64,000 nt of DNA from contig NZ_AP021901.1 of assembly GCF_018325905.1 (NCBI RefSeq), positions 3,596,001-3,660,000 of the forward strand, given 5' to 3'. Made by a program: the position numbers and the translations under genes. Shown in pieces: positions 8,817 to 19,702 of this stretch. Numbering within the stretch: the first letter of the stretch is position 1; the number at the start of each line of letters is the position of its first letter. The notes under the pieces were generated by a model. The model saw only the letters and a program-made list of their open reading frames with translations. It had not been told where the DNA came from and did not search any database. The stretch is from Pseudomonas sp. St316 (GTDB lineage: Bacteria; Pseudomonadota; Gammaproteobacteria; Pseudomonadales; Pseudomonadaceae).

Positions 8817-9730
8817 AGGCTGCTCTCCTCGGCCGCTGCACGGACCATGTAATGCCGGTACAAATCCTCCAGCGACGGCGGCTTGATCTCGACATCCGAC
8901 GGGTCATCCTGGGCCAATAACTGGCGCAGCAATTTAAGCTTGCTGCCATCCGGCGCGGATACCTGCACCCCTTCGGCGCCCCACCCTTGGGTGGCGTGCC
9001 CTTCACTGCGCCAATGCTGGCGAAGCCAGTTGGCCCGCGACAGGCCTGACGCGCGGATCAGCGTCGGCAGCCCCGCGTCCTCTCGCAGCCGCGCCAAGCT
9101 GCCCAGGGCCAATAGCCGCCCTCGGGTGAGAATCGCGGCGCGGTTGATGTGAGCTTCCACGCCAGGCAAGACGTGCGAACAGAGAATGATGCTGGTGCCC
9201 TGCCAACGCAGGCGGTCAAGCAACTGATAGAGGTCCTGGGTGGCGATGGGGTCCAGGCCCACGGTCGGTTCATCCAGCAATAACAGGCGCGGCTGGCCGA
9301 GCAGTGCCTGGGCCAGACCCAGACGCTGACGCATGCCCTTGGAATACGTCTTCACACGCCGTGTCGCGGCACCCGCCAACCCGACCTCTTCCAGCAAACG
9401 CTGCACTTGCTCCGGTGCGGCGCCTTTGAGCCGGGCAAAATGGCGCAAGGTTTCCAGCCCGCTCAATTGCGGATAGAACATCACGTTCTCGGGCAAGTAG
9501 CCGAGCATCTGCCGCACGCTCGGGTCGCTGGGCGCGCGGCCGAAGACACGTACCTGCCCCTCGCTGGCCCGCAGCAAACCGAGGATCAGCTTCATGGTGG
9601 TGGTCTTGCCCGCGCCGTTATGCCCGAACAGGCCGAGCACTTCGCCCTGGGCCAAGTTCAAATCCAGCCCGCGCAGCACAGCGACATCGCCATAGTACTG
9701 GCTGACACCTTCGATCTCGACGACGTTCAA
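8813..9730 (-). CDS. nosF: ABC-type ATPase NosF for NosZ maturation
   Basis: A cytoplasmic ATPase of 305 residues. It has Walker [11 protein letters not shown], signature [15 protein letters not shown], Walker [13 protein letters not shown] and a switch His in ILCSHVLP; the C-terminal 80 residues are the NosF-specific regulatory part. No ATG suits the usual NosF length. The likely start is TTG at 9730, giving [15 protein letters not shown] and overlapping the nosD stop as TTGA. The downstream overlap with nosY is ATGA, so nosD, nosF and nosY are tightly coupled. A longer ORF extends upstream to 9901 but only by running inside nosD. Confidence 0.92.
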   Translation of the reverse strand: MNVVEIEGVSQYYGDVAVLRGLDLNLAQGEVLGLFGHNGAGKTTTMKLILGLLRASEGQVRVFGRAPSDPSVRQMLGYLPENVMFYPQLSGLETLRHFARLKGAAPEQVQRLLEEVGLAGAATRRVKTYSKGMRQRLGLAQALLGQPRLLLLDEPTVGLDPIATQDLYQLLDRLRWQGTSIILCSHVLPGVEAHINRAAILTRGRLLALGSLARLREDAGLPTLIRASGLSRANWLRQHWRSEGHATQGWGAEGVQVSAPDGSKLKLLRQLLAQDDPSDVEIKPPSLEDLYRHYMVRAAAEESSL

Positions 9731-11040
9731 GACGCGTCCTCCTGGGCACTGTTGCGTGGCGGGGGCTGGACAGGCGCTTGCATCAACGGATGACTGTCCA
9801 TCACCCCGGGGGATTTCATTACCGGGAAAGCTCGCTGCACCCAACGCAGCAGTTCGATCCCCGGGCTGTTCATCAACAAGCGCACCTGGGGATACAGCCA
9901 CAGTAGGCGATCCACGTTGTCGTTGGGCTCATAGGCCACATCGCCCAGGCCGTCGCCGTTGCGGTCCCAGCCCAGGTAGTCGCTCCAGTAATTGCCGCGG
10001 CCATCCACCGACCATTCCTGCAACCGCGTGGCAACGTATTTGACCTGGCGCTGGTTATGGACGAAGGCATTGCCGGCGATGCGGTTATCCTCCGAGCCTG
10101 CCGTGAGGTGGATACCGACGGCGCTGCGCTCGAAATGGTTGCCTTCGATGCGGTTGAACAATGAGTTATAGATGAACAGGGCCTTGCCCTCGGCGCCGGT
10201 GATCATGGTGTCGCCGGTGGACCCGTCGCGCACGTCGGTGACGAAGTTGTCGCGCAGGGTCGAATAGGTGATGTAGTTCATCAGGATCCCGTAGTTCTGA
10301 TCCTGTTCGGAGCGATTGCCGATGACCGTCAACTGGCGGCTTTGCATCAAGGCATAACCGGTGCGGGTACGCCGGGTGACGTTATCCAGCAAGCGGTTAT
10401 CGTTGGCGAACATGTAATGCACGCCGTAGCGCAGGTCCTCCAGGACATTGCCCTGGAGCAGGTTGCCGCTGGAGGTATCGATGTAGATACCGTCACGGGT
10501 TTCGCGCACCTGGTTACCGATGACCCGGGCGCCGTGTACGGCATACAAATGAATGCCGTTGCCACGGTCCTGGGAGCGCAGGCTAGGGTCACCCTGGATA
10601 CGGTTGTCGATCAGGCTGACGTCCCGCGTGCCATCGACCCAGATACCGAAGCCCTGGCCCTGCATCCGGTTGCCACGCACCACCGCGCCTTGGGCGAGCG
10701 GTTGGATGAACACCGCCGCGTTCATGGCCGTCAGGTCGTGGCCCCAGTCCAGGAATGTACACCCCTGGATCCGCACGTTTGGGGCGCGAATGATCAGGCC
10801 ATTGCCCTCGCCCTGACCCTGGAACACCGCATCCGGCGCACACGTGAGGGTCATCGGCTGGTCGATGCTGAACGAGCCCCGGTACTGGCCCGCAGGCAGG
10901 CGCCATTGCTGGTCGCCCTCGGCCTGCAAAGGCAAATCGGTGATCGGCTGCGGCGCGCCGAGCACGCCGCCCGACAGCAGGCAGAACACCAGGGCAATGA
11001 CCGGTCGACGAACGTTTGGATGCTGGGTATTGCCGGTCAT
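9727..11040 (-). CDS. nosD: Periplasmic copper-assembly protein NosD
   Basis: An exported protein of 437 residues required for CuZ assembly in NosZ. The signal peptide spans about residues 1-30 (hydrophobic run [16 protein letters not shown]). The body is a right-handed parallel beta-helix of the CASH/NosD type, seen as repeated N-x-I/V-x-G-N turns, for example [42 protein letters not shown] and [17 protein letters not shown] between residues 140 and 330. It is preceded by nosZ with a gap of 25 bases and followed by nosF with a four-base overlap. Confidence 0.93.
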   Translation of the reverse strand: MTGNTQHPNVRRPVIALVFCLLSGGVLGAPQPITDLPLQAEGDQQWRLPAGQYRGSFSIDQPMTLTCAPDAVFQGQGEGNGLIIRAPNVRIQGCTFLDWGHDLTAMNAAVFIQPLAQGAVVRGNRMQGQGFGIWVDGTRDVSLIDNRIQGDPSLRSQDRGNGIHLYAVHGARVIGNQVRETRDGIYIDTSSGNLLQGNVLEDLRYGVHYMFANDNRLLDNVTRRTRTGYALMQSRQLTVIGNRSEQDQNYGILMNYITYSTLRDNFVTDVRDGSTGDTMITGAEGKALFIYNSLFNRIEGNHFERSAVGIHLTAGSEDNRIAGNAFVHNQRQVKYVATRLQEWSVDGRGNYWSDYLGWDRNGDGLGDVAYEPNDNVDRLLWLYPQVRLLMNSPGIELLRWVQRAFPVMKSPGVMDSHPLMQAPVQPPPRNSAQEDAS

Positions 11041-11065
11041 TGCGCCTGTCTCCCTAGTGAATGAC

Positions 11066-12985
11066 TCAGGCCTTTTCAACCAGCATGCGCCCGACCATTT
11101 CCATGTGCAGGGCGTGGCAGAACCAGCTGCAGTAGTACCAGTGCAAGCCGGCCTTGTCGGCGGTGAAGGTGATGGACGAGGTCTGTTGCGGGCTGATCTC
11201 CATGCTCGCGCCATGGTTGGTCATGACAAAGCCGTGGGTGACGTCCTCGATCTGGTCGATGTTGGTGATGGTCACCGTCACCTCGTTGCCTTGCTTGACG
11301 GTGAACTCCGTCAGGCCATAGGCCGGCGCCATCGAGGTCATGTACACCCGCACCTTGTTACCGTCGCGGATGACCTTGTTGTCGGTCTCCAGGTTGATGC
11401 CGTCCTTCTTCGCCAGTTCCACGGTGCCTGCGAAGAACGGATCGTTGCGGTTCCAGATTTTCTGGGTCTTGATCTGGTCGCGCCGGGCGAGGATGCAGTC
11501 ATGGGGCTCGGCGAAGGCCGGGCCGTCGTGCACCAGCTTCATTTCTTCACCGGAAATGTCGATCAGTTGATCGTTCTCCGGGTGCAATGGGCCGGTCGGC
11601 AGGAAGCGGTCCTTGGAGAACTTGCACAACACCACCAGCCACTTGCCGTCCGCCTCGCTGGTTTCGGTGAGGGACGCATGGTTGTGCCCCGGCTGATACT
11701 GGACGTCGAGCTTCTGCTTGATGTAGTTGACCTTCTCGCCCTTGTAGGCACGGATGGCCTCGTCCATGTTCCACTTCACCACCTGGCTGTCGATGAACAG
11801 GGTGGTGTAGGCATTGCCGCGCCCGTCGAACGTGGTGTGCAGCGGCCCAAGCCCCAGTTCCGGCTCGGCGACGATCACTTCGCGTGGGTCCTTGAAGCGG
11901 TCGGCGAACAAATCGTCCAGGCGGTCGATGGCGATCATCGAAACCGTGGGCGACAGCTTGCCGTTGGCGATGAAGTATTTGCCGTCCGACGAGGTATTGA
12001 GCCCGTGGGGGTTCTTCGGCACGGGAATGTAGCGGGTGAATTCGGAGTCCTTGCCATCTGTCTTGCGACCATCGACCACCGGTACCTTGGAGCCGTCCAG
12101 GTTGATGAACTTGCCGGCCTTGATCGTCGCCTCGATACGCGGGATGTTGAACACCACCACCCAGTCGCGCTCGTTGCGCATCATGCCGCCCAGGTCGTAG
12201 GCCTTCTCGGAGTTGTAGCAGGTGCTGGCGGCGTATTTGCCGGTGTAGTCAGCGTCGGAGTTGTCCAGGTTGCCATCGACGATCACCTGGAACGCCATTT
12301 CCATTTTCTCGGCATCGATGGCGTTGAACATGGTGAAGCTGTTTTTGTCTTGCAGGTCGAAGGTATGGCCGTCGTTGGGGTGCGGGATCACGAACTCAGC
12401 GTTGGCGAACACGTACTTGGTGTACGGCACCTTTTGCAGGCGCAGGCCGTGGATGGCTTGCACGTTGGGCACGGTGAGGATCTTGTCGCACTTCATGATG
12501 TCCAGGCGAATGCGCGCGATCCGGGAGTTGGCCTTGTCGTTGATGAACAGGTATTTGCCGTCGTACTTACCGTCGGTCATGGAGATGTGCGGGTGATGGC
12601 AATCGCCGTTCTGGTACTTGGCGCTGTCGCCCAGGATGCGCTTGCTTTCGTTGGTCAGGCCCCACCCGGTGGCCGAGTCGACATTGAATACCGGGATGCG
12701 CATCAGCTCGCGCATCGATGGCACTCCCAGCACCCGCACCTCGCCCTGGTGGCCGCCGCTCCAGAAACCGTAGTATTCGTCCAGCTCCCCTGGCCCGACG
12801 TGGATCTTGGACTTGGCCTCCTTGGCCGCCGCAGCCCAGGATTCACGGGTGAACGTCCCGGCCCCCAGCGCCGTCGCGCCGGCCAGTACGGCCCCCGTTA
12901 CCGCGCCAGTGCCCAGAAAACTGCGCCGGCTGACACCCCTGGGTTCTTCCGCCGCGCCAGGGGTTTGGTTTTTTTTATCGCTCAT
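11066..12985 (-). CDS. nosZ: Nitrous oxide reductase NosZ (TAT-exported, clade I type)
   Basis: A periplasmic enzyme of 639 residues that reduces N2O to N2, the last step of denitrification. It has a twin-arginine signal with SRRSFLGTGAVTGAVLAG (about 19-36), as expected for clade I NosZ exported folded. The N-terminal seven-bladed propeller carries the CuZ histidines, for example GDCHHPHIS near residue 130 and GHNHASLTE near 437. The C-terminal cupredoxin domain holds CuA, with the binding loop WYYCSWFCHALHMEM near 620-634. The length matches the family. The gene follows nosR with a gap of 53 bases and should be cotranscribed from the Anr/Dnr-controlled nosR promoter. Confidence 0.96.
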   Translation of the reverse strand: MSDKKNQTPGAAEEPRGVSRRSFLGTGAVTGAVLAGATALGAGTFTRESWAAAAKEAKSKIHVGPGELDEYYGFWSGGHQGEVRVLGVPSMRELMRIPVFNVDSATGWGLTNESKRILGDSAKYQNGDCHHPHISMTDGKYDGKYLFINDKANSRIARIRLDIMKCDKILTVPNVQAIHGLRLQKVPYTKYVFANAEFVIPHPNDGHTFDLQDKNSFTMFNAIDAEKMEMAFQVIVDGNLDNSDADYTGKYAASTCYNSEKAYDLGGMMRNERDWVVVFNIPRIEATIKAGKFINLDGSKVPVVDGRKTDGKDSEFTRYIPVPKNPHGLNTSSDGKYFIANGKLSPTVSMIAIDRLDDLFADRFKDPREVIVAEPELGLGPLHTTFDGRGNAYTTLFIDSQVVKWNMDEAIRAYKGEKVNYIKQKLDVQYQPGHNHASLTETSEADGKWLVVLCKFSKDRFLPTGPLHPENDQLIDISGEEMKLVHDGPAFAEPHDCILARRDQIKTQKIWNRNDPFFAGTVELAKKDGINLETDNKVIRDGNKVRVYMTSMAPAYGLTEFTVKQGNEVTVTITNIDQIEDVTHGFVMTNHGASMEISPQQTSSITFTADKAGLHWYYCSWFCHALHMEMVGRMLVEKA

Positions 12986-13038
12986 GTTGTGTGCTCCATG
13001 AAGAATGAAACGGTCAAGGGACAGGCCATAGGGGTGCC

Positions 13039-15213
13039 TCAAGGCGCCGGGTTCACCTGCACCACGGGAATCAGTTGCGGATCTGTCACGATTGCCTTGC
13101 CGCGCTTCTTGCGCTTGTTGATCAGCGGCGGGCATTTGTTTTCGTTGTGCCAGGTCATCTGGCAGTCGAGGCAGTAATGGCATTCGTTGGCATTGATCCG
13201 GCCGTCGGGATGAATCGCCTGGATCTCGCATTCCTTGGCGCACAGTTGGCAGGGGTTGCCACACTCCTTGCGGCGCTTGAGCCAGTCGAACAGCCGCAGC
13301 CGGGTCGGCATCGACAGGGCCGCGCCCAGCGGGCAGACGTAGCGGCAATAGACCTTGCGGGTAAACAGGTTGATCACCAGCAGGCCCGCTGCGTAGGCCA
13401 CGAACCACCACTGGCGGTCGAACCTGAGGGTGATGGCCGTCTTGAAGGGCTCGACTTCGGCCAGGCGTTCGGCGGTGGCCATGGACTCCAGCGAGACGCC
13501 GAACAGCACCAGCAAAATGATGTATTTGATCGCCCATAGCCGCTCGTGAACGGCGAATGGCAATTCGTATTGGGGCACCTTGAATTTGCGCGCCAGTTCG
13601 TTGATCAGCTCCTGCAACGCGCCGAACGGACATAGCCAGCCGCAGAACACCCCGCGCCCCCACAGCAGAATGCTGCCGGCGGTGAACACCCAGAGAATGA
13701 AGATCAGTGGATCGGTGAGGAACAGTTCCCAGCGAAAGCCTTCGAACAAGGCGTGGACGAAGGTCAGCACGTTGACCACTGATAACTGGGCCAAGGCGTA
13801 GCCGCCGAGAAACACCACGGTGAAAACCAGGTAACCGCGGCGCAGCCAATGCAACAGCGTCGGCCGTCGGGCCAGTGAGTCCTGGAAAAACAGGATCGCC
13901 GTCAGTACCAGCAGGGCTACGCCAAGCACGGTGATTTCGACACTCTTCTGATACCAGAGCGTCAGCCACATCGGCCGGCTGGCTTCTTCGGCGGCGGCCA
14001 GTTGCTCGGCGGTCGGCAATGGCCGCTCCAGGTAGGGCTCCGGCAACTGATAGGCCAGCTCGAAGCTGCTGAAAATACCGCTGACCGGCCCGGTCTGGCG
14101 GCGTATCAGCAGCTCCAGGCTCCAGGGCGAACCGGGGTCGAAACGGTGGGAGGCGCGAACGATGAACACCGCCATTTCGTCGAATTCAGGCATGTCCTCG
14201 GCGGCCACATCATCCAGACGCTGAAAGTCCATGTCGCGGAAGCTGATGACATCGCCGAACTGGCGCACCAGCACCCGGTCGAAAATGCCGCCACGCACAT
14301 AACCCGAGCCCTTGAAGGAATAGCGCCCGCTGCCCATCACGGCAATGGCTTGCTCGCCCGGCTTGAGCTCGCTCATCAGCGTGCGGTATTGCGCATCGCC
14401 CAGCAGGTTACGACCGATGGTGGGTGGGTTGAGGTGGGTGACGTACAGGTCGATGAACGTGTCGTCGGCCTGCGCGGCGCTGGCGACTTCGACCTGCTCG
14501 GCGTCGGTGCCTTTGAAGGTGGCGTCTACTTGACCGCGAGTCAGGTGCAGGCGCCGTACAGCACCGTTGCCAGTCAGGGTCTTCCAGTCGGCAGGCTGGT
14601 AGATGTCCTCGCGCACACGCGCTGGCGCCACGGCCAACCCGGCATCGCCCTTGACCAGGCCCAGGGACACCGCAACATCGTGGGCGGCACGCATGATGAC
14701 TTCGTTGACCACCATCGCCGTCACGGTTGCCCCGGCGATGGCATCTACGGTCACGGCATTCGGGTCGCTGGAATGCCCCACCACCACCCGCTGGTTAACC
14801 TTGATACCGCTGTAGCGCGCGCTGAACGCGTGGAGTTTTTCTTCGGCGATGCCGATCAGCAGAATTGGCTCATGGTGTTCGAGCACATAGGCATCGAGGA
14901 TCACCCCCGCAGGATCGAGAATGACCTGGACGTTGATCGGCTTGCCGGAATAGGCGGGAATGTCCACCACGTCCAGGCTCTGGAACACATAGCCCACGAC
15001 CTTGCCGGCAGCGGACAGCGTGCGCACCTTGAACCGCCCTTCGGGCTCGGAGATCGAGTCGGTCTGGTTCAGGGCATGATGAATGCGCTGTTGCGGGGTG
15101 TCGCCGTAGTCCTTGGCCTGGGCCTGGGCCTGGGCCACGAATAAAAACAGGAGGGTGAGCAGTGCGCGGAGCCAGAAACGGGATGGGTGCTGCATCACAA
15201 AAAGAGGGGTCAT
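13039..15213 (-). CDS. nosR: Membrane-bound regulator/electron donor NosR
   Basis: A polytopic iron-sulfur flavoprotein of 724 residues needed for nosZ expression and for electron transfer to NosZ. It has a signal peptide ending in a short AQ repeat ([10 protein letters not shown]), a periplasmic FMN-binding domain with the flavin-attachment pattern [13 protein letters not shown] (about residue 180), then five to six membrane spans (about 415-640). Two CxxxCP motifs lie in the membrane part ([11 protein letters not shown] and [11 protein letters not shown]), and a cytoplasmic ferredoxin-like tail has two cysteine clusters ([12 protein letters not shown] and CHYCLDC). An in-frame ATG six codons downstream is a possible alternative start. 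A perfect Anr/Dnr box is centred about 71 bp upstream. Confidence 0.94.
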   Translation of the reverse strand: MTPLFVMQHPSRFWLRALLTLLFLFVAQAQAQAKDYGDTPQQRIHHALNQTDSISEPEGRFKVRTLSAAGKVVGYVFQSLDVVDIPAYSGKPINVQVILDPAGVILDAYVLEHHEPILLIGIAEEKLHAFSARYSGIKVNQRVVVGHSSDPNAVTVDAIAGATVTAMVVNEVIMRAAHDVAVSLGLVKGDAGLAVAPARVREDIYQPADWKTLTGNGAVRRLHLTRGQVDATFKGTDAEQVEVASAAQADDTFIDLYVTHLNPPTIGRNLLGDAQYRTLMSELKPGEQAIAVMGSGRYSFKGSGYVRGGIFDRVLVRQFGDVISFRDMDFQRLDDVAAEDMPEFDEMAVFIVRASHRFDPGSPWSLELLIRRQTGPVSGIFSSFELAYQLPEPYLERPLPTAEQLAAAEEASRPMWLTLWYQKSVEITVLGVALLVLTAILFFQDSLARRPTLLHWLRRGYLVFTVVFLGGYALAQLSVVNVLTFVHALFEGFRWELFLTDPLIFILWVFTAGSILLWGRGVFCGWLCPFGALQELINELARKFKVPQYELPFAVHERLWAIKYIILLVLFGVSLESMATAERLAEVEPFKTAITLRFDRQWWFVAYAAGLLVINLFTRKVYCRYVCPLGAALSMPTRLRLFDWLKRRKECGNPCQLCAKECEIQAIHPDGRINANECHYCLDCQMTWHNENKCPPLINKRKKRGKAIVTDPQLIPVVQVNPAP

Positions 15214-15277
15214 GGACGCCAGGTCTTAAAGACAGGATCTTGGCGATCATGGTAGGGGCCGGCCCCTTCTTCGGCCC

Positions 15278-15291
15278 TTGATTGAAATCAA
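15278..15291. promoter_or_regulatory. Anr/Dnr (FNR-type) box upstream of nosR
   Basis: The sequence TTGATTGAAATCAA is a perfect TTGAT-N4-ATCAA palindrome. It is centred about 71 bp before the nosR start, so the nosRZDFYL promoter is expected to be activated at low oxygen by Anr, and by Dnr when NO is present. The motif is seen directly; which regulator binds is inferred from known Pseudomonas denitrification control. Confidence 0.85.
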
Positions 15292-15497
15292 CTTGGGAAA
15301 AACTTAAGCCCGAATCCATGGGGAAATTCTGCTGAGCTGTTCTTATCTCTTGCGCCCAGCGTAAATTTTTATGGCACGCAAACGGTTGAACCCGGTCGCA
15401 TAATTGTCGGTGCTGTGATCCAGTCCACTCTGCCATCGCCCTAATGCAACGCCATGACGCCCTGAAGCGTTGCACCAACGTCCACAAGGAATGCCCG

Positions 15498-18155
15498 ATG
15501 CCCACACGCAGCGCCCCTGCTTCAACCGCTGGCTTGCCGCAAGGCACCGGTTTCGTCCGGGTGCGTGGCGCCCGCGAACACAACCTCAAGAACGTCGACG
15601 TGGACATCCCCCGCGATGCCCTGGTGGTGTTTACCGGCGTGTCGGGCTCCGGCAAGTCGTCGCTGGCCTTCTCCACGCTCTACGCCGAAGCACAGCGTCG
15701 TTATTTCGAGTCCGTCGCGCCCTATGCACGGCGTCTGATCGACCAAGTGGGCGTGCCGGATGTGGACAGCATCGAAGGCCTGCCCCCGGCAGTCGCCTTG
15801 CAGCAACAGCGCGGCACCCCCAGTGCACGTTCGTCGGTGGGCAGCGTCACCACCTTGTCGAGCTTGATTCGCATGCTCTACTCCCGCGCCGGCAGCTACC
15901 CGGCCGACCAACCGATGCTCTACGCCGAAGACTTCTCACCCAACACGCCACAGGGTGCCTGCCAGGAATGCCATGGCCTGGGCCGCGTCTATGAGGTGAC
16001 CGAAGCGTCCATGGTGCCGGACCCATCGCTGACCATCCGCGAACGCGCCGTGGCTGCCTGGCCCATGGCTTGGCAGGGCCAGAACCTGCGGGACATCCTG
16101 GTGACCCTGGGCTATGACGTCGACATTCCCTGGCGCGACCTGCCGAAGAAGCAGCGGGACTGGATTCTCTTCACCGAAGAGACGCCTACCGTTCCCGTTT
16201 ACGCCGGACTCACCCCGGCCCAGACCCGCGCCGCCCTCAAGCGCAAGCTCGAACCGAGCTACCAGGGCACGTTCAGCGGCGCCCGACGGTACCTGCTGCA
16301 CACGTTCATGCACTCCCAAAGCGCGCAGATGCGCAAACGCGTGGCGCAATACATGCGCGCCAGCCCCTGCCCGGTTTGCGAGGGCAAGCGCCTCAAACGC
16401 CAGGCGTTGACCGTGACCTTTGCCGGCCTGGACATTGCTGAGCTGTCGCACCTGCCATTGCTTGAGCTGGCCGAGGTGCTCAAGCGCATCCTGGCGCCCG
16501 ACTACCTGGAACACGCCGAAGAAACAGGCGAGGTCCTCAGCCACCGGCAAACCCGAGAAGCTCGCGAGCAACGCGCCGCCAGAGGCGACAACCCGCATGC
16601 GGGTGGACCCGACGCGCGCCACACCCCCAACCTGTCCCTGGAGAAACGCCTGGCCGCCCAACGCATCGCCGCCGAACTGCTGGAGCGGATCGTCACCCTG
16701 ATCGACCTCGGCCTGGGCTACCTCGCCCTGGAACGCAGCACGCCGACGCTTTCGTCCGGCGAACTGCAACGCCTGCGCCTGGCGACCCAGCTCAATTCCC
16801 AGTTGTTCGGGGTGATCTACGTGCTGGACGAACCGTCCGCCGGCCTGCACCCGGCCGACAGCGAAGCGCTGTTTGGCGCCCTGCAACGCCTCAAGGCAGC
16901 GGGCAACTCGGTGTTCGTGGTCGAACATGACCTCGATACCATGCGCCGCGCCGACTGGCTCATCGACGTCGGCCCGGACGCCGGCGAACAAGGCGGGAAA
17001 ATCCTCTACAGCGGCCCGCCAGCAGGCCTTGGCCAGGTGCCGGAATCACGGACCCGTGCCTATCTCTTTGGTGAAGAACACGTTGCGGCACGCCGTTGCC
17101 GAGTGCCCAGGGATTGGCTGCGCCTGGAAGGCATCACCCGCAACAACCTCGTCAACCTGTGCGCCGCCTTCCCCTTGGGTTGCTTCACCGCCGTGACCGG
17201 TATTTCCGGCTCAGGCAAATCCAGCCTCGTCAGCCAGGCCCTGCTGGATCTGGTCGGCGCCCACCTGGGCCAGGCCAGCCCCAACGCCGAACCCGATGAG
17301 CAAAGCCTGGAAGACGAACCCGTGCAAACCAGCACTGGCCGCGTTACCGCCGGGCTTGAAGCGGTCAAGCGGCTGGTGCAGGTGGACCAGAAACCCATCG
17401 GCCGCACCCCGCGCTCCAACCTCGCCACCTATACCGGGTTGTTCGATCACGTGCGCAAGCTGTTCGCCGCGACGGCGCAAGCGCAAGCACTGGGATTCGA
17501 TGCCGGACGGTTTTCCTTCAACGTCGCCAAGGGCCGTTGCGAGACCTGCGAAGGTGAAGGCTTTGTCAGCGTGGAGTTGTTGTTCATGCCCAGCGTGTAC
17601 GCCCCCTGCCCCACCTGCCACGGCGCGCGCTACAACCCGCAGACCCTGGCGGTGAGCTGGCAAGGCCTGGATATTTCCCAGGTGCTGCGACTGACCGTGA
17701 ACCAGGCCCTTGAGGTGTTTGCCGAGCAAGCGGCAGCCAGGCGCTCATTGCAGGTGCTGCAGGACATCGGGTTGGGGTACCTGCGCCTGGGCCAACCGGC
17801 CACGGAGCTATCCGGCGGCGAAGCCCAGCGGATCAAGCTGGCGACAGAACTGCAGCGCAAGGCTCGGGGGGCGACGTTGTATGTGTTGGATGAGCCAACC
17901 AACGGGCTGCACCCCCAGGACGTCGACCGCTTGCTGGTACAGCTCAATCGCCTGGTGGAGGAAGGTCACACGGTGGTTGTGGTGGAACATGACATGCGCG
18001 TCGTGGCGCAGAGTGACTGGGTCATCGATATCGGCCCTGGCGCGGGCTCCCAAGGTGGGAACGTCGTGGCCTGCGGGGCTCCGGAAACAGTCGCGGCCTG
18101 CCGGGAAAGCCGGACGGCGGAGTTTCTGGAAAGGGCTTTGCAACCTGGAAGATAA
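15498..18155 (+). CDS. UvrA paralogue, ABC-type DNA repair/resistance ATPase
   Basis: A tandem ABC ATPase of 885 residues of the UvrA family. First half: Walker [10 protein letters not shown] (about 43), a cysteine pair CQECHGLGR, the signature-domain pair [11 protein letters not shown] (about 296) and [15 protein letters not shown] with [12 protein letters not shown]. Second half: GISGSGKSS, a zinc module CETCEGEGF...[24 protein letters not shown] and [12 protein letters not shown]. It is clearly shorter than housekeeping UvrA (about 940) and looks like the UvrA2-type class. ATG 15498 is chosen over the upstream in-frame ATG 15444 because AAGGA lies seven bases before it. A role in DNA adduct or drug tolerance is likely, but UvrB interaction is not shown. 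It is divergent from nosR. Confidence 0.85.
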   Translation: MPTRSAPASTAGLPQGTGFVRVRGAREHNLKNVDVDIPRDALVVFTGVSGSGKSSLAFSTLYAEAQRRYFESVAPYARRLIDQVGVPDVDSIEGLPPAVALQQQRGTPSARSSVGSVTTLSSLIRMLYSRAGSYPADQPMLYAEDFSPNTPQGACQECHGLGRVYEVTEASMVPDPSLTIRERAVAAWPMAWQGQNLRDILVTLGYDVDIPWRDLPKKQRDWILFTEETPTVPVYAGLTPAQTRAALKRKLEPSYQGTFSGARRYLLHTFMHSQSAQMRKRVAQYMRASPCPVCEGKRLKRQALTVTFAGLDIAELSHLPLLELAEVLKRILAPDYLEHAEETGEVLSHRQTREAREQRAARGDNPHAGGPDARHTPNLSLEKRLAAQRIAAELLERIVTLIDLGLGYLALERSTPTLSSGELQRLRLATQLNSQLFGVIYVLDEPSAGLHPADSEALFGALQRLKAAGNSVFVVEHDLDTMRRADWLIDVGPDAGEQGGKILYSGPPAGLGQVPESRTRAYLFGEEHVAARRCRVPRDWLRLEGITRNNLVNLCAAFPLGCFTAVTGISGSGKSSLVSQALLDLVGAHLGQASPNAEPDEQSLEDEPVQTSTGRVTAGLEAVKRLVQVDQKPIGRTPRSNLATYTGLFDHVRKLFAATAQAQALGFDAGRFSFNVAKGRCETCEGEGFVSVELLFMPSVYAPCPTCHGARYNPQTLAVSWQGLDISQVLRLTVNQALEVFAEQAAARRSLQVLQDIGLGYLRLGQPATELSGGEAQRIKLATELQRKARGATLYVLDEPTNGLHPQDVDRLLVQLNRLVEEGHTVVVVEHDMRVVAQSDWVIDIGPGAGSQGGNVVACGAPETVAACRESRTAEFLERALQPGR

Positions 18156-18171
18156 ACCTGGCTCAACTCCC

Positions 18172-18304
18172 TGTGGCGAGGGAGCTTGCTCCCGCTGGGG
18201 TGCGAAGCGCCCCCAATGAAGCTGACGACATCAACCTGATACACCTCGGTGACTGGCCTTGGGGCTGCTACGCAGCACAGCGGGAGCAAGCTCCCTCGCC
18301 ACAA
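18172..18304. repeat. REP doublet between convergent uvrA paralogue and hemN
   Basis: Inverted units TGTGGCGAGGGAGCTTGCTC and GAGCAAGCTCCCTCGCCACA flank a linker that itself contains a GGGGTGC...GCTACGCAGCAC hairpin. It occupies almost the entire gap between the two convergent genes. It is of the same variant as the copy at 3311-3443. Confidence 0.85.
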
Positions 18305-18313
18305 GAGCGGTTT

Positions 18314-19702
18314 TCAAACCGTACGCGAATACTGAACCGTCTGATCCGCCCCCAGGTAAGCGTCGAAGGCCATGGCCACGTTGCGCATCATCAATTGCCC
18401 CTGGGGCAACAACACCAGCTCGTCCTTGCGAAGGTCCAGCAACCCATCGCGCACCAGCTCCTGGAGCCGGTCCAGGGCATCGGCGAAGTACTCGGTAAAT
18501 CGAATGCCGTGGGCGCCCTCGATCCGGCCGAAATCGATGCGGGCGTGGCACATCAGTTCGCTGATGACCTCGCGTCGCAGGCGATCGTCGTCGCTCAGCC
18601 GATAACCACGCTGCACCGCCAGCAAGCCTTGATCCAGCCGGGCGTAATACTGGGAAAGCTCCTTGACGTTCTGGTTGTAGCTGTCGCCCACCTTGCCGAT
18701 CGAGGACACCCCCAGGCCAATCAGGTCACAGTCGGCGTGGGTTGAATAACCCTGGAAATTGCGCTGCAGGCTGCCTTGGGCGCGGGCGCGTACCAGTTCG
18801 TCATCCGGCAAGGCAAAGTGGTCCATGCCGATGTAGACGTAGCCGGCTTCAGTCAGGCGATTGATGGTCAGCTCCAGCAACTCCAGCTTGCGCTCGGGCG
18901 GCGGCATGTCTTCTGGCCGGATCATCCGTTGCGCCCGCACCCGTTGCGGCAGGTGGGCGTAGCTGTAGGCCGCGATCCGGTCCGGACGCAGGGCGATGAT
19001 CTTGCTCAAGGTGACATCGAAACTGGCGATAGTCTGCAATGGCAGGCCATAGATCAGATCGACGCTGACCGACTTGAAGCGCGCCAGGCGCGCAGCTTCC
19101 ACCAGTTCGACGACCTGGGCTTCGCTTTGCACCCGATTGACGGCGATCTGCACCTGGGCATCGAAATCCTGGACGCCAAAGCTCAGGCGGTTGAACCCCA
19201 GTTGGCGCAGGCCTTGGATCTGTTGCGCATCGATAGTCCGCGGATCGACCTCAATGGAAAACTCATGGGCGTCGCTGTCGTCCATGTCGAACGACTGGTG
19301 CAGGCAGTCCATCAAGTCGGCCAGTTGCTCATGGGTCAGGTAAGTCGGCGTGCCCCCACCCAGGTGCAGTTGAGTCAGTTTGCGCGAGCGGTCGAACAAG
19401 GCCGCCTGCAGGGCAATTTCGCGCTTGAGGTAGGTCAGGTATTCGACAGCACGATGGGTCTTGCGCGTGATGATCTTGTTGCACGCGCAGTAATAGCAGA
19501 GGCTCTGGCAGAACGGGATATGGATGTACACCGATAACGACTTGGGCAGCGGCGCCTGGTTGCTGCGCTGGGCGGCCTGCTGGTATTCGTCCATGGCAAA
19601 GGCCTGGTGGAACTGCGGCGCCGTCGGATAGGAGGTGTAGCGCGGGCCCGGGCGGTCGTATTTCTCCACCAGGGCACGATTGAAACCGGATGCAGCATTC
19701 AT
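18314..19702 (-). CDS. hemN: Oxygen-independent coproporphyrinogen III dehydrogenase HemN
   Basis: A radical SAM enzyme of 462 residues that oxidatively decarboxylates coproporphyrinogen III to protoporphyrinogen IX without oxygen. The canonical cluster motif CxxxCxxC plus a fourth Cys is present (HIPFCQSLCYYCACNKI, about residues 62-78), with the SAM-binding GGGTPT. Also present are RPGPRYTSYPTA at the N-terminus, SIEVDPRTID, LSFGVQDFD and the C-terminal HemN region. Its ATG overlaps the stop of the upstream hemN-like gene (ATGA), so both are in one operon led by an Anr-type box. It sits beside nos rather than in the usual anr/cco neighbourhood, so it may be an additional hemN copy. Confidence 0.94.
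   Translation of the reverse strand: MNAASGFNRALVEKYDRPGPRYTSYPTAPQFHQAFAMDEYQQAAQRSNQAPLPKSLSVYIHIPFCQSLCYYCACNKIITRKTHRAVEYLTYLKREIALQAALFDRSRKLTQLHLGGGTPTYLTHEQLADLMDCLHQSFDMDDSDAHEFSIEVDPRTIDAQQIQGLRQLGFNRLSFGVQDFDAQVQIAVNRVQSEAQVVELVEAARLARFKSVSVDLIYGLPLQTIASFDVTLSKIIALRPDRIAAYSYAHLPQRVRAQRMIRPEDMPPPERKLELLELTINRLTEAGYVYIGMDHFALPDDELVRARAQGSLQRNFQGYSTHADCDLIGLGVSSIGKVGDSYNQNVKELSQYYARLDQGLLAVQRGYRLSDDDRLRREVISELMCHARIDFGRIEGAHGIRFTEYFADALDRLQELVRDGLLDLRKDELVLLPQGQLMMRNVAMAFDAYLGADQTVQYSRTV

Noticed and set aside
10844..13177. Open frame of 777 codons opposite nosD and nosZ
   Set aside because: The sense strand encodes NosZ and NosD with all catalytic motifs; the antisense frame is an artefact of codon bias.
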